A DNA stretch of 64,000 nucleotides. Source: Cellulomonas telluris. GTDB lineage: Bacteria; Actinomycetota; Actinomycetes; Actinomycetales; Cellulomonadaceae. The position numbers and the translations under genes were made by a program. Positions 36,501 through 43,953 of this stretch are shown in pieces (the first letter of the stretch is position 1; each line of letters starts with the position of its first letter). Location: contig NZ_QXFN01000002.1 in NCBI RefSeq assembly GCF_004886325.1, positions 434,001 through 498,000 of the forward strand, read 5' to 3'. The notes under the pieces were generated by a model. The model made no database searches. It was not told the DNA's origin and saw only the letters and a program-made list of their open reading frames with translations.

Positions 36501-38079
36501 GCCCACCTCGCAGCCGCTCGTGCACCTCGACGTCGTGGACGGCACGGGCATGCCCGACCCGACCAGCGGCACGGTCGACTCGACGCGCGCCGAGGTGGAC
36601 CGGGTCCTCGAGCTCGTCGTCGAGCACGTGCTGCGGCACCCGGACGAGTCGCTCGCCGTCGTCACGGTCACGCCCCGCCACGCGGACGCGGTGCGCGAGG
36701 TCGTGCTCGCCGAGGTGCGGGACAACCCGGCGCTGGCGTCGTTCTTCGACGCGGGCCGGCCCGAGCCGTTCGTCGTCGTCGACGTCGCGAACGTCGCCGG
36801 CCTGCGCCGCGAGGCGGTGATCCTGTCGCTCGGCCTCGGGCGCACGCCGCACCGGCGGGTGCTGCACTCGTTCGGCCCGGTGAGCCGCACCGGCGGCGAC
36901 GCCCTCCTGCTCGACGCCCTCGGCTCGACCCGGCACCGGCTGACGGTGGTCTCGTGCTTCGGCGTGGACGACCTCGACCCGGAGCGGCTGCGCGGCGCGG
37001 GGCCCCAGCTGCTGGCCGACCTGCTGCGGTTCGCCGCCGAGCGCGGCGCCGCCGACGGCACCGGAGCCGACCCGCAGCGCGAGCGCCCGACCGGCGGGTC
37101 CGACCCGGACCGGCTCGTGCTCGACCTCGCCGAGCGGCTGTGGCAGCACGGGCTCCTGGTGGACGTCGACCACGGCGTGCCCGGCGGCGCGCGGATCCCG
37201 CTCGTCGTCGGCCACCCGGACCTGCCCGACGAGATGCTCGTCGCGGTCCTCACCGACGACGACGACTACGTGCGCGAGCCCAGCGTGCGGGTGCGCGACC
37301 GCCTCGTGGCGGACCGGCTCGCCCGGCTCGGGTGGTCTGTGGTGCGCGTGTGGTCGGCCGCCGCGTTCCTCGACCCGCAGGCCGAGGTCGACCGGATCCG
37401 GCGGGCCGTGCACGCGCGGCTCGTCCAGCGGCGGCCCGAGGCCGCCACGCCGCCGTCCCGTCCGGTGCCGGTGGTCGTCCCGGACGCGCCCGAGGAGGAC
37501 GACGTCGAGGCGCCCGTGCGTCCGTACGTCACCGCTCGTCCCGCGACCGGCGCGACGCCGGCGGTGCGTCCCGCGACGGGTGCGGTGCCGGTGGTGCGTC
37601 CCGCGACGGGTGCGGTGCCGGTGGTGCGTCCCGCGACGGGTGCGACGCCGGTGGTGCGTCCCGCGACGGGTGCGACCGCGGCCGTGCGGCCCGTCACCGG
37701 CGCGACGCCGGTCGTGCGGACGCCCACGGGCGTCCAGCCGGCCGTCGCGCCCCGCGCGGAGGCCGCACGGACGGCGACGGGGGCGACGCCCCGCGTGGCG
37801 CCCGCGGTGCCGCCCACCGAGGGCCCGGTGACGACGACCGGCGAGCAGCTCGTGCTCGCGGTGCGCACGCAGCCGCGTCCCGACGTGCGGCCCGGCCTGC
37901 CGATCGGCGCGTACAGCGACGACCAGCTCGACGACCTGGTCCGCTGGCTCCGCTCCGACGGTCAGGAGCGGACGCGGGACGCGCTGGCCGACGCGCTCCG
38001 CGCGGAGCTCGGCATCACCCGGCGCAGCCACCGCGTCGACACCGTCGTGCGGGCGGCCGTCGCGCGCGCGTTCGCCTGA
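33547..38079 (+). CDS. Large SF1 helicase/nuclease-like protein with degenerate motifs
   Basis: A 1510-residue intact gene. The layout follows DUF4011-type SF1 helicases with a C-terminal MTES_1575-type nuclease domain. The Walker A position reads 'APTGADVTGT' instead of GPPGTGKS, so the lysine is lost; the Walker B position reads 'VVVDAAAHLPVE' instead of DEASQ; motif III reads 'GDARCASGS' instead of GDPKQ. In the nuclease domain the catalytic Asp position reads 'RIPLVV'. The helical middle (about residues 430-850) looks like an accessory stalk. Seven 10-residue repeats of RPATGATPVV type and a small helical domain end the protein. It probably acts as a non-catalytic DNA-binding or scaffold protein. 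The family match is from memory. Confidence 0.7.
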   Translation: MTVPARTPAQGPTPAGPPEPAAPAGAPGQDPATADAERPDAAPVALVEPPSPAEVLEGAVATWRGALVEAAGASTLADVDQLGEAALDLSAAHPSGMAQLFAGRATRLSNLVREAGALSAARRRARAVSARAATYTQRYGIAPTSLAIGVATWTDRSSADLASDDVGALAHVTRRNPEARAGRADSAGEAVRTVRAPVLLRPVTLHARGSGEGDYELALEPSLDVNPVLARALRRHGALLDPAAVARGTFTAAGFDPRGALQRLASLGEAVLEDFSLVDKVVVGTFVHPGQVLVDDLDQLAGTLDRHEVVRALAGLDDARDALAVTLPEPVRGDRDPAVERGVGDLDPAQQHVLDVVASGVHVFVDAPTGADVTGTLAALVADAAAEGRTVLYVPGHRRAATALVARLEDLGLGELVLDVEPHAGWRTAVGRRLLGAMTTEPPTVDTTAVQTLRTRLLEHRERLRAYVDALHAPREPWAVSAYDALQELARLTSARPTPRTTVRLAPDVARALDAERRPRLARDLVRAGELGAFTLRPQDTPWFGADLRTSADAQVVRRRLDRLLDVSLPVLVDRVAQVAAETGLTPATTLDGWSEQLRMLDGVRASLDVFQPLVFERTAADLVAATATKEWREQHDVPMGFWLRRRLRKQAKDMLRPGRPVADLHAALLEVQARREVWQAHCPAGGWPRLPDALEVIEDEHRAVREDVEALAAVLAGTPGGGALASTPFTELRERLGRLRDTADALDTLPERTQLLHALRAAGLGALVDDLTERRADPALAPAELDLAWWSTVFEQVLAADPALAGYDGTALGALSATYADLDRAHVASRTAPVLASALARVAAALRQHRDQAEGLFAELVEERLTSVRETVARYPDVARRLRPVVVAGPMLVSQVLPASRTVDLVVVDAAAHLPVEAALPAIARGRQVVVVGDARCASGSAVRELADVLPSVALHADASRRDPYLTAFLAGHGYADVLVPTPLPTSQPLVHLDVVDGTGMPDPTSGTVDSTRAEVDRVLELVVEHVLRHPDESLAVVTVTPRHADAVREVVLAEVRDNPALASFFDAGRPEPFVVVDVANVAGLRREAVILSLGLGRTPHRRVLHSFGPVSRTGGDALLLDALGSTRHRLTVVSCFGVDDLDPERLRGAGPQLLADLLRFAAERGAADGTGADPQRERPTGGSDPDRLVLDLAERLWQHGLLVDVDHGVPGGARIPLVVGHPDLPDEMLVAVLTDDDDYVREPSVRVRDRLVADRLARLGWSVVRVWSAAAFLDPQAEVDRIRRAVHARLVQRRPEAATPPSRPVPVVVPDAPEEDDVEAPVRPYVTARPATGATPAVRPATGAVPVVRPATGAVPVVRPATGATPVVRPATGATAAVRPVTGATPVVRTPTGVQPAVAPRAEAARTATGATPRVAPAVPPTEGPVTTTGEQLVLAVRTQPRPDVRPGLPIGAYSDDQLDDLVRWLRSDGQERTRDALADALRAELGITRRSHRVDTVVRAAVARAFA
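37537..37746. repeat. Seven tandem 30-base repeats encoding RPATGATPVV
   Basis: Seven in-frame units of 30 bases; units 2 and 3 are identical and later ones diverge. They form a proline/threonine-rich linker before the last domain of the helicase-like protein. The same TGATPVVR wording occurs in GlpR. Confidence 0.85.
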
Positions 38080-38107
38080 GGGCGGGTCCGCGCGCGACGA
38101 TCACGGG

Positions 38108-38449
38108 ATGAGCACCGAGGGGGAGCCGACCGCGCGAGCGCGGCGGCCGAGGCGTGCCGTGCGGCCGTCGGGCACGGTGGGCACCGACGAGTCCGTGCTC
38201 CGCTCGGCGTTCCCCGCGGCGCCGAAGTCGGGCGACGCCGCCCGGCCCGGCCCGGCGACCGGAACGCAGGACGAGGCCTCGCCGGCGTCGTCCACGAGCG
38301 GTGCACCGCGGCCGGCCCCGGCCGGTACCGAGCCGCCGGACCCGTGGAGCGCGACCCGGTCCGCCGACGACAGCGACCGCGGCTGGGGCCGGGAGGAGCC
38401 GTCGTCCGACGACGAGCGCCTGCGGCGGGAGCGCCCGCCGCACTGGTGA
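38108..38449 (+). CDS. Small conserved actinobacterial protein ending ERPPHW
   Basis: A 113-residue, mostly disordered, charged protein with no domain. The last 25 residues ('DRGWGREEPSSDDERLRRER' then PPHW) look like a conserved C-terminal motif seen in many actinobacterial hypothetical proteins. It begins 28 bases after the helicase-like gene on the same strand and may be co-transcribed. Function unknown. Confidence 0.65.
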   Translation: MSTEGEPTARARRPRRAVRPSGTVGTDESVLRSAFPAAPKSGDAARPGPATGTQDEASPASSTSGAPRPAPAGTEPPDPWSATRSADDSDRGWGREEPSSDDERLRRERPPHW

Positions 38450-38467
38450 CGGGCGGGCAGGCCGGCG

Positions 38468-39121
38468 TCAGGCCGGGCCGCTGCCGGGCGGGAAGCGCGG
38501 CGGCATGCCGGGACCGGTGCCGCCGTCGGGAAGCGGGCCGGAGGGCGCCCCGGGCTCACCCGGTGCGGCCGGTCCGCCCCCACCACCGGTGCCCGCCGTG
38601 CCGGGCGTCGCGTCGTTCGCCACCGCGGGCGTGAGGCGCTGCGCGAGCAGGTCGCGGATCTCCTGCAGCAGCAGGACGTCCTCGCTCGGCGCCTGCGGCT
38701 CCTCCTCCTGCCCGCGCTTGCGCCGGGCGGCGAGCGCGTTGAGGGGCAGGACGATGAGGAAGTAGATCGCCGCCGCCGTGAGCAGGAACTGCAGGAGCGC
38801 CTCGAGGATCACCCCGACCTGGATCGGTTCCGCACCGCGGCGCCAGGAGTAGGGGCCGACGTCCCACACGTTCGCGAGGTTCGGCTTGCCGAAGATCCAC
38901 CCGATGAGCGGGCTGATGAGTGCCGCCTGGAGTGCGCCGACGACCGAGGTGAACGCGGCGCCGACGACCACGCCGACCGCCAGCTCGACCGCGTTGCCGC
39001 GCGAGACGAAGTCCTTGAAGCCCTGGAGGACCTTCGCCATGCCCTTCACCTGGCTGCTGCTGCCCACCGTGCGCAGCCGCTCCCCGGCGCCGCGCAGCCC
39101 GTCCCGCATGTTCTCCGTCAT
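38468..39121 (-). CDS. mscL: Large-conductance mechanosensitive channel
   Basis: The core matches MscL: 'MAKVLQGFKDFVSRGNAVEL' with 'AVGVVVGAAFTSVV' (first helix), 'SPLIGWIFG' and the second helix 'LEALLQFLLTAAAIYFLIVL'. The channel opens under membrane tension to release solutes on osmotic downshock. At 217 residues it is longer than the usual 135: about 27 residues precede the core and about 60 Gly/Pro-rich residues follow it. The start at 39121 is the first in-frame ATG with a clear upstream gap; the internal ATG at the core start is an alternative. Confidence 0.9.
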   Translation of the reverse strand: MTENMRDGLRGAGERLRTVGSSSQVKGMAKVLQGFKDFVSRGNAVELAVGVVVGAAFTSVVGALQAALISPLIGWIFGKPNLANVWDVGPYSWRRGAEPIQVGVILEALLQFLLTAAAIYFLIVLPLNALAARRKRGQEEEPQAPSEDVLLLQEIRDLLAQRLTPAVANDATPGTAGTGGGGGPAAPGEPGAPSGPLPDGGTGPGMPPRFPPGSGPA

Positions 39122-39165
39122 CCGTGCCCCCGCTCGTCCACGCGCTGGTGCTCCCGACGCCGCGA

Positions 39166-39855
39166 TCATGGCACTACCACCGCGACGAGCCGCGCGGAGG
39201 CCGACGCCTCCGCGATCCGGACGGCCTCGTCCGGCGCCACCGCGACGAGCACCGGGAGGGGGTCCTCCGCGCCGGACCCGCCGAGCAGACCGCCGTCGCG
39301 CCCGGCGGGAGCCGGCGCGGGCAGGACGAGCGCGCGCCGGGCCACCGTCTGGCCGGGCCCTCCCTCGGGACGCGCCGCGACGAGGTCGACGTGCGCGCCG
39401 GGGGCGAGCAGGGCGGCGACGCCCGGGTCGTCGAGGCGCACCGCGGCCACGACCGTGCCGTCCGGGCCCGTCGGCGTCCCGGTGCCGAGCAGCGACGGCG
39501 TCAGCACCTGGCGGGCCGGCAGGTCCACCACCGGTGCGGCCCCGGCGACCTCGTCGGACGCGGTGAGCGCGTCGGCGGGCACGGCGTCGGGGTGCAGGCG
39601 CGCGACGACGACGTCGTCGACGGCGAGCGGGGCGCCGGCGGCGGCGTCCGCGGCGAGCACCAGCACGGGCACGGTCGGCGGGGGCGCAGGCCGGAGGGCG
39701 TGCACGACGGCGCCCGCCGCGAGCCCGAGGCACGCCGCGGCCAGCGCGAACCGCCACCGCCACAGCGCGCCCCGCAGCCGCAGCGCCGCGGGGGCGCGCA
39801 CCGGGGTCAGCGGAGCGGGCCGCGGGTCCGTGCCGGGCACGTCGAGGGGGAGCAC
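39166..39855 (-). CDS. SAF domain protein, CpaB/RcpC-like
   Basis: A 229-residue protein: short cytosolic N-terminus, one membrane helix (about residues 35-55), then an SAF domain ('VPVLVLAADAAAGAPLAVDD' and 'LPARQVLTPSLLG') and an RcpC-like C-terminal half. CpaB proteins help assemble Flp pili, but no other pilus gene is present in the window. The GTG start at 39855 lies 7 bases after a reverse-strand TAGCGT -10 (39868-39863), suggesting leaderless transcription. Confidence 0.75.
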   Translation of the reverse strand: MLPLDVPGTDPRPAPLTPVRAPAALRLRGALWRWRFALAAACLGLAAGAVVHALRPAPPPTVPVLVLAADAAAGAPLAVDDVVVARLHPDAVPADALTASDEVAGAAPVVDLPARQVLTPSLLGTGTPTGPDGTVVAAVRLDDPGVAALLAPGAHVDLVAARPEGGPGQTVARRALVLPAPAPAGRDGGLLGGSGAEDPLPVLVAVAPDEAVRIAEASASARLVAVVVP

Positions 39856-39967
39856 CCGAGGGACGCTAGGAGTCTTCGTGCCCCCGTCCCCGGCCGGGGG
39901 AGGAGACCGTGGACGACCCGGGCGCCTCGCGGCCCTGGGGTCGGCTCGCGGCGGACGAGCCGGGACG

Positions 39968-40312
39968 TCAGGCGGAGGCGGCCTTCGTCGTGGAGGACGA
40001 GCCGCCCGACGCGCTCGAGGACGACGTCGACGACGACGAGGAGCCCGACGACGAGGAGCCCGACGAGGAGGAGCCCGACGAGGACGACGTGGACCCCGAC
40101 GACTTCGCGCCCGTGGTCGACGACGTCGAGCCGCCGGAGCGCGCGTCGGTCCGGTAGAAGCCGGAGCCCTTGAACACGACCCCGACCGCCGAGAACACCT
40201 TGCGCAGGCGGCCCTCGCACTCGGGGCACACGGTCAGGGCGTCGTCGGAGAAGGACTGCTGGACCTCGAAGGCGTGCTCGCAGGCGGTGCACCGGTAGGC
40301 GTAGGTGGGCAC
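39968..40312 (-). CDS. FmdB family zinc-ribbon protein
   Basis: The first 50 residues are a FmdB zinc ribbon: 'MPTYAYRCTACEHAFEVQQS' with Cys8-x2-Cys11 and a second 'CPECEG' pair. The remaining 60 residues are a Ser/Gly/Thr low-complexity tail. FmdB-type proteins are thought to be small regulators or zinc-binding factors; the role here is unknown. The reading frame on the opposite strand over the tail is an acidic shadow. Confidence 0.85.
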   Translation of the reverse strand: MPTYAYRCTACEHAFEVQQSFSDDALTVCPECEGRLRKVFSAVGVVFKGSGFYRTDARSGGSTSSTTGAKSSGSTSSSSGSSSSGSSSSGSSSSSTSSSSASGGSSSTTKAASA

Positions 40313-40442
40313 TGGCCGACTCCCGTGGAACTCGTGCGCCGGGCGTCGCCCGGCGGGTGGCGTGGTGGACCCGGGCGGGCCGCCCGCGTGCCGGCGCGGA
40401 CGCGGGGGCGACGCGCGGCCCGTGGGCGCCGAGCGTCGCGCG

Positions 40443-40469
40443 CTGGCACTCTCGGGGTCCGAGTGCCAA
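40443..40469. promoter_or_regulatory. CIRCE-type inverted repeat (HrcA operator)
   Basis: CTGGCACTC-N9-GAGTGCCAA has the exact 9-base spacer and GCACTC/GAGTGC core of CIRCE, the HrcA heat-shock repressor site; the inner 8 bases of each arm are perfectly complementary. It lies 47 bases before the penicillin acylase start and 131 bases before fmdB, with no groES/groEL or hrcA in view. Confidence 0.7.
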
Positions 40470-40515
40470 CTGTACCGCCCGCGTCAAGCGACCGCGGCGT
40501 ACTACCGTGCGGACC

Positions 40516-43098
40516 GTGCCCCGCCCCCACCGCCTGCGTACCGCCCTCGTCGTCGTCGCCTCCGTCGTGGTGGTGGCGCTCCTGGCCACGGTGCTCGCGG
40601 GCGTCGTCGTCCTGCGCCGTCCGCTGCCGGAGGTGTCGGGGACCCAGACGGTCCCGGGCCTGGCGGACGAGGTGCGCGTCACGCGCGACGCGCGGGGCGT
40701 CCCGACGATCGTCGCCGGCACGGCCGCCGACCTGTTCGCCGCCCAGGGGTACGTGTCCGCGCAGGACCGGTTCTTCGAGATGGACTACCGCCGGCACGTC
40801 GCGTCGGGCCGGCTGTCCGAGCTCGTCGGCGAGGAGGAGGACGCGCTCGCCGCGGACAAGGTCGTGCGCACCCTCGGCTGGCGCCGCGTCGCGGAGCAGG
40901 AGTGGCAGCAGCTGCCGGCGCAGGCGCGCGACTGGCTCGAGGCGTACGCCGGCGGCGTCAACGCGTGGCTAGAGGGACGCGACACCGCGGAGATGGCCAT
41001 GGAGTACACGGTGCTGGGCCGGCGCGTGCCCGTGGAGCGGCCCGAGCCGTGGGACCCGGTCGACTCGCTCGTCTGGCTGAAGGCCATGGCCTGGGACCTG
41101 CGCGCGAACTACGACGCGGAGCTGAACCGCGCGCTCACGTACGCCTCGGTGGGCGACGTGGCGCGCGTCGAGCAGCTCTTCCCGGCCTACCCGCAGGACC
41201 GCAACCTGCCGGTCCTCGACGCCGCCGCGGTCGCGCCCCGCGCCGCCGCACCCGTGGCGGCGGACGTGGACCTCACGGCGGTGCTCGCCGAGCCCGACCT
41301 CCAGGTGGCCCTCGCCGCGGCCGACCGGGCGCTGGCCGCCGTGCCCCACCTGGTGGGGGAGGGCGACGGCGTGGGCTCCAACTCCTGGGTCGTCTCCGGT
41401 CAGCACACCGCCTCCGGCAAGCCGCTGCTCGCGAACGACCCGCACCTCGGCATCTCCGCGCCCGGCATCTGGTCCCAGGTCGGCCTGCGCTGCGCGGACG
41501 TCGACGACGACTGCCCCTTCGACGTCACCGGCTTCGCGCTCGCCGGCGTGCCGGGCGTCGTGATCGGCCACAACGACCGCCTCGCGTGGGGCCTGACGAA
41601 CCTCGGCGCCGACGTCACGGACTTCTTCCTGGAGCGGGTCCAGGGCGACCAGGTGCTCGTCGACGGGGAGCGGGTGCCGCTCGAGGTGCGGACCGAGACG
41701 ATCGAGGTCGCCGGCGGCGACGACGTCGAGATCGAGGTGCGCACCACGCGGCACGGCCCGATCGTCTCCGACGTCCTCGACGTGGCGGCCGCGTCCCGGA
41801 CGCCCGTGCCCGAGGGCGCGCCGGGCGTCCGGTTCGAGGTGGCGCTCGCGTGGACCGCGCTGCAGCCCGGCCGCACGGTGGAGGCGATCCTGGCCATGAT
41901 GACGGCCGAGGACGCGGACGACGTGGCCGGCGCCGCCGCCCTGTTCGACGTGCCGTCGCAGAACATCGTGTTCGCGACCACGGACGGGCACATCGGCTAC
42001 CAGGCGCCCGGCCGGATCCCCGTGCGCGCGGCGGTGCCCGCCGGGCCGGTGCCCGCCGACGGCACCTGGCCGCGACCGGGCTGGGACTCGCGCTACGACT
42101 GGCAGGGCTGGGTCGACCCGGCCCAGATGCCACGCGTCCTCGACCCGGCGGCGGGCTTCGTCGTGGCGGCCAACCAGGCCGTGGCACCGGCGGGCCTGGG
42201 GCCGTTCCTCGCGGTGGACACCGACTACGGGTACCGGGCCCAGCGCATCCGCGACCTGCTCGCCGGCGAGATCGAGGCCGGCCGGCCGGTCGACGCGGCC
42301 ACGACCGCGCGGATGCAGACCGACCAGCGCAACCCCTACGCCGACGTGCTGGTGCCGGCGCTGCTCGAGGTCGACGTCGACGAGCCGTTCGTCGCCGAGG
42401 GGCAGGACCTGCTGCGCCGGTGGGACCACGACCAGTCCGCCGACTCGGCGGCCGCCGCCTACCTCGCGGCCGTGTGGTCCGACCTGCTGCGGCTCACGTT
42501 CGCCGACGACCTGCCCGAGGGGCACGGGCCGTCGGGCGACTCGCGGTGGCTCGAGGTCGTCCGCACGATCCTGGCCGACCCCACGTCGCCCTGGTGGGAC
42601 GACCGCTCGACGCCCGGCGTCGTCGAGGGCCGCGACGAGATCCTGTCGCGCGCGCTCAGCGAGGCCCGGTACGGGCTCACCGCCCAGCTCGGCAGCCGCA
42701 CCGAGGACTGGGCGTGGGGGCGTCTGCACGTCGCCGCACCCCGGCACCCCGTGCTGGGCGGCGAGGGCGTGCCGGCCGTCGTGCGCGGCCTCGTCAACCC
42801 GTCCCCGCGGGCCGTGGGCGGCGGGTCCGCGATCGTGGACGCGACGAGCTGGGACGCGTCGTCCGGGTCGTTCGCGGTGCGCAACGCGCCGTCCATGCGC
42901 ATGGTCGTCGACCTCGGGGACCTGGACTCCTCCACGTGGGTGAACCTCACGGGCACGTCCGGTCACCCGGGCAGCGTCCACTACGACGACCAGCTCGACG
43001 CGTGGGCCCGCGGGGACCAGTTCCCGTGGCCGTTCTCGGCGGCCGCGGTCGAGGCCGACGCGGTCGACCGGCTCACGCTGGTCCCCGGCGAGGACTGA
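40516..43098 (+). CDS. Penicillin acylase family N-terminal nucleophile hydrolase
   Basis: An 860-residue precursor with a signal anchor ('TALVVVASVVVVALLATVLA'). The N-terminal chain contains 'ARGVPTIVAGTAADLFAAQG', and Ser288 in 'GVGSNSWVVSG' marks the autocatalytic cleavage site and nucleophile at the start of the beta chain. 'NDPHLGISAPGIW' and the C-terminal segment around 'GGEGVPAVVRG' also fit. Such enzymes hydrolyse amide bonds of beta-lactams or acyl-homoserine lactones; the substrate is unknown. GTG at 40516 follows a TACTAC -10-like box by 10 bases; GTG at 40507 is in frame too. Just upstream is a CIRCE-type repeat. Confidence 0.87.
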   Translation: MPRPHRLRTALVVVASVVVVALLATVLAGVVVLRRPLPEVSGTQTVPGLADEVRVTRDARGVPTIVAGTAADLFAAQGYVSAQDRFFEMDYRRHVASGRLSELVGEEEDALAADKVVRTLGWRRVAEQEWQQLPAQARDWLEAYAGGVNAWLEGRDTAEMAMEYTVLGRRVPVERPEPWDPVDSLVWLKAMAWDLRANYDAELNRALTYASVGDVARVEQLFPAYPQDRNLPVLDAAAVAPRAAAPVAADVDLTAVLAEPDLQVALAAADRALAAVPHLVGEGDGVGSNSWVVSGQHTASGKPLLANDPHLGISAPGIWSQVGLRCADVDDDCPFDVTGFALAGVPGVVIGHNDRLAWGLTNLGADVTDFFLERVQGDQVLVDGERVPLEVRTETIEVAGGDDVEIEVRTTRHGPIVSDVLDVAAASRTPVPEGAPGVRFEVALAWTALQPGRTVEAILAMMTAEDADDVAGAAALFDVPSQNIVFATTDGHIGYQAPGRIPVRAAVPAGPVPADGTWPRPGWDSRYDWQGWVDPAQMPRVLDPAAGFVVAANQAVAPAGLGPFLAVDTDYGYRAQRIRDLLAGEIEAGRPVDAATTARMQTDQRNPYADVLVPALLEVDVDEPFVAEGQDLLRRWDHDQSADSAAAAYLAAVWSDLLRLTFADDLPEGHGPSGDSRWLEVVRTILADPTSPWWDDRSTPGVVEGRDEILSRALSEARYGLTAQLGSRTEDWAWGRLHVAAPRHPVLGGEGVPAVVRGLVNPSPRAVGGGSAIVDATSWDASSGSFAVRNAPSMRMVVDLGDLDSSTWVNLTGTSGHPGSVHYDDQLDAWARGDQFPWPFSAAAVEADAVDRLTLVPGED

Positions 43099-43111
43099 CG
43101 CGGGGGACCGG

Positions 43112-43816
43112 TCAGCCGGCGTCGGGCTCCACGCGCCACCAGCGCTCGGGCGTGGCGACCGCCGTGACCGGGCGGTCGTGCGGCTCGCGCGGCAGCGGCT
43201 CGGTCATCACCTCGTCCGCGTGCACGAGCGCGACGACGGGCACGCCCGGCCGCACGTGCGCGAGCACCCGGTCGTACCAGCCGCCGCCCTGCCCCAGCCG
43301 GGTGCCGGTCGCGTCCACCGCGAGCGCGGGCACCAGCACGACGTCCGCCGCGGCGAGCGCGTCGCCGCCGAGACCGGGGCCGCCCGGCTCGGGGGGACGT
43401 CCGGGCGCGCGCTCCCGCAGGTCCTCCCGGCCCGCGTACTCCGCCCAGTCCCGCTGCAGGCCGGCGCCGAGCACCGGCAGCAGGAGACGCACCCCGCGCG
43501 CCGCGAGGGCCTCGACCACCGGGCCCGTGCCCGGCTCGGTCGGCCGGGACGCGTAGACGCTGACGCAGCGGGCGTCGGCGACCTCGGGGATGGTCAGCAC
43601 GACCTCCGCGAGACGGGCGGCGGCCTCCTCGCACAGCCGCGGCGAGCGCCGGCCGCGTTGTGCCCTCATCCGGCGCCGCAGCGCGTCCTTGGTCTCGGCC
43701 GCCGACGGGCGGCGCACCGCTGGCCGGTCCTCGGCGCGGCGGCCGCTGCCGGCCCTGCCGTCGTGACCCGGGCCCGGTGCAGGGCTGTGCCAGGACGGCT
43801 GGGCGACGGCGCTCAT
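43112..43816 (-). CDS. 5-formyltetrahydrofolate cyclo-ligase
   Basis: A 234-residue enzyme converting 5-formyl-THF to 5,10-methenyl-THF with ATP. 'KDALRRRMRAQRGRRSP' holds the N-terminal nucleotide-binding basic cluster, and 'DATGTRLGQGGGWYDRVLA' is the family's C-terminal signature. The first 40 residues are a disordered extension, so a later start is possible. It is divergent from glp, as is common in actinobacteria. Confidence 0.88.
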   Translation of the reverse strand: MSAVAQPSWHSPAPGPGHDGRAGSGRRAEDRPAVRRPSAAETKDALRRRMRAQRGRRSPRLCEEAAARLAEVVLTIPEVADARCVSVYASRPTEPGTGPVVEALAARGVRLLLPVLGAGLQRDWAEYAGREDLRERAPGRPPEPGGPGLGGDALAAADVVLVPALAVDATGTRLGQGGGWYDRVLAHVRPGVPVVALVHADEVMTEPLPREPHDRPVTAVATPERWWRVEPDAG

Positions 43817-43953
43817 GCCCCCAGTGTGGCGCAGCGAGGGCCGTCCGCGCCGCTGCCCGCCGGTGTGGCGTCGCCCCGGTGCCGCGTCGGCGTGCCGGCG
43901 ACGGGTCCCCGCCGCCGGTCGGCGGACCACCCGCCAGCAGGCAGAATGCCCGC

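Noticed and set aside
37537..37746. CRISPR-like array
   Set aside because: The 30-base repeats have no spacers and are in-frame coding repeats.
39909..40157. Forward ORF for an Asp/Glu-rich 82-residue protein
   Set aside because: It lies opposite the Ser-rich tail of fmdB; the acidic repeats are the complement of Ser codons.
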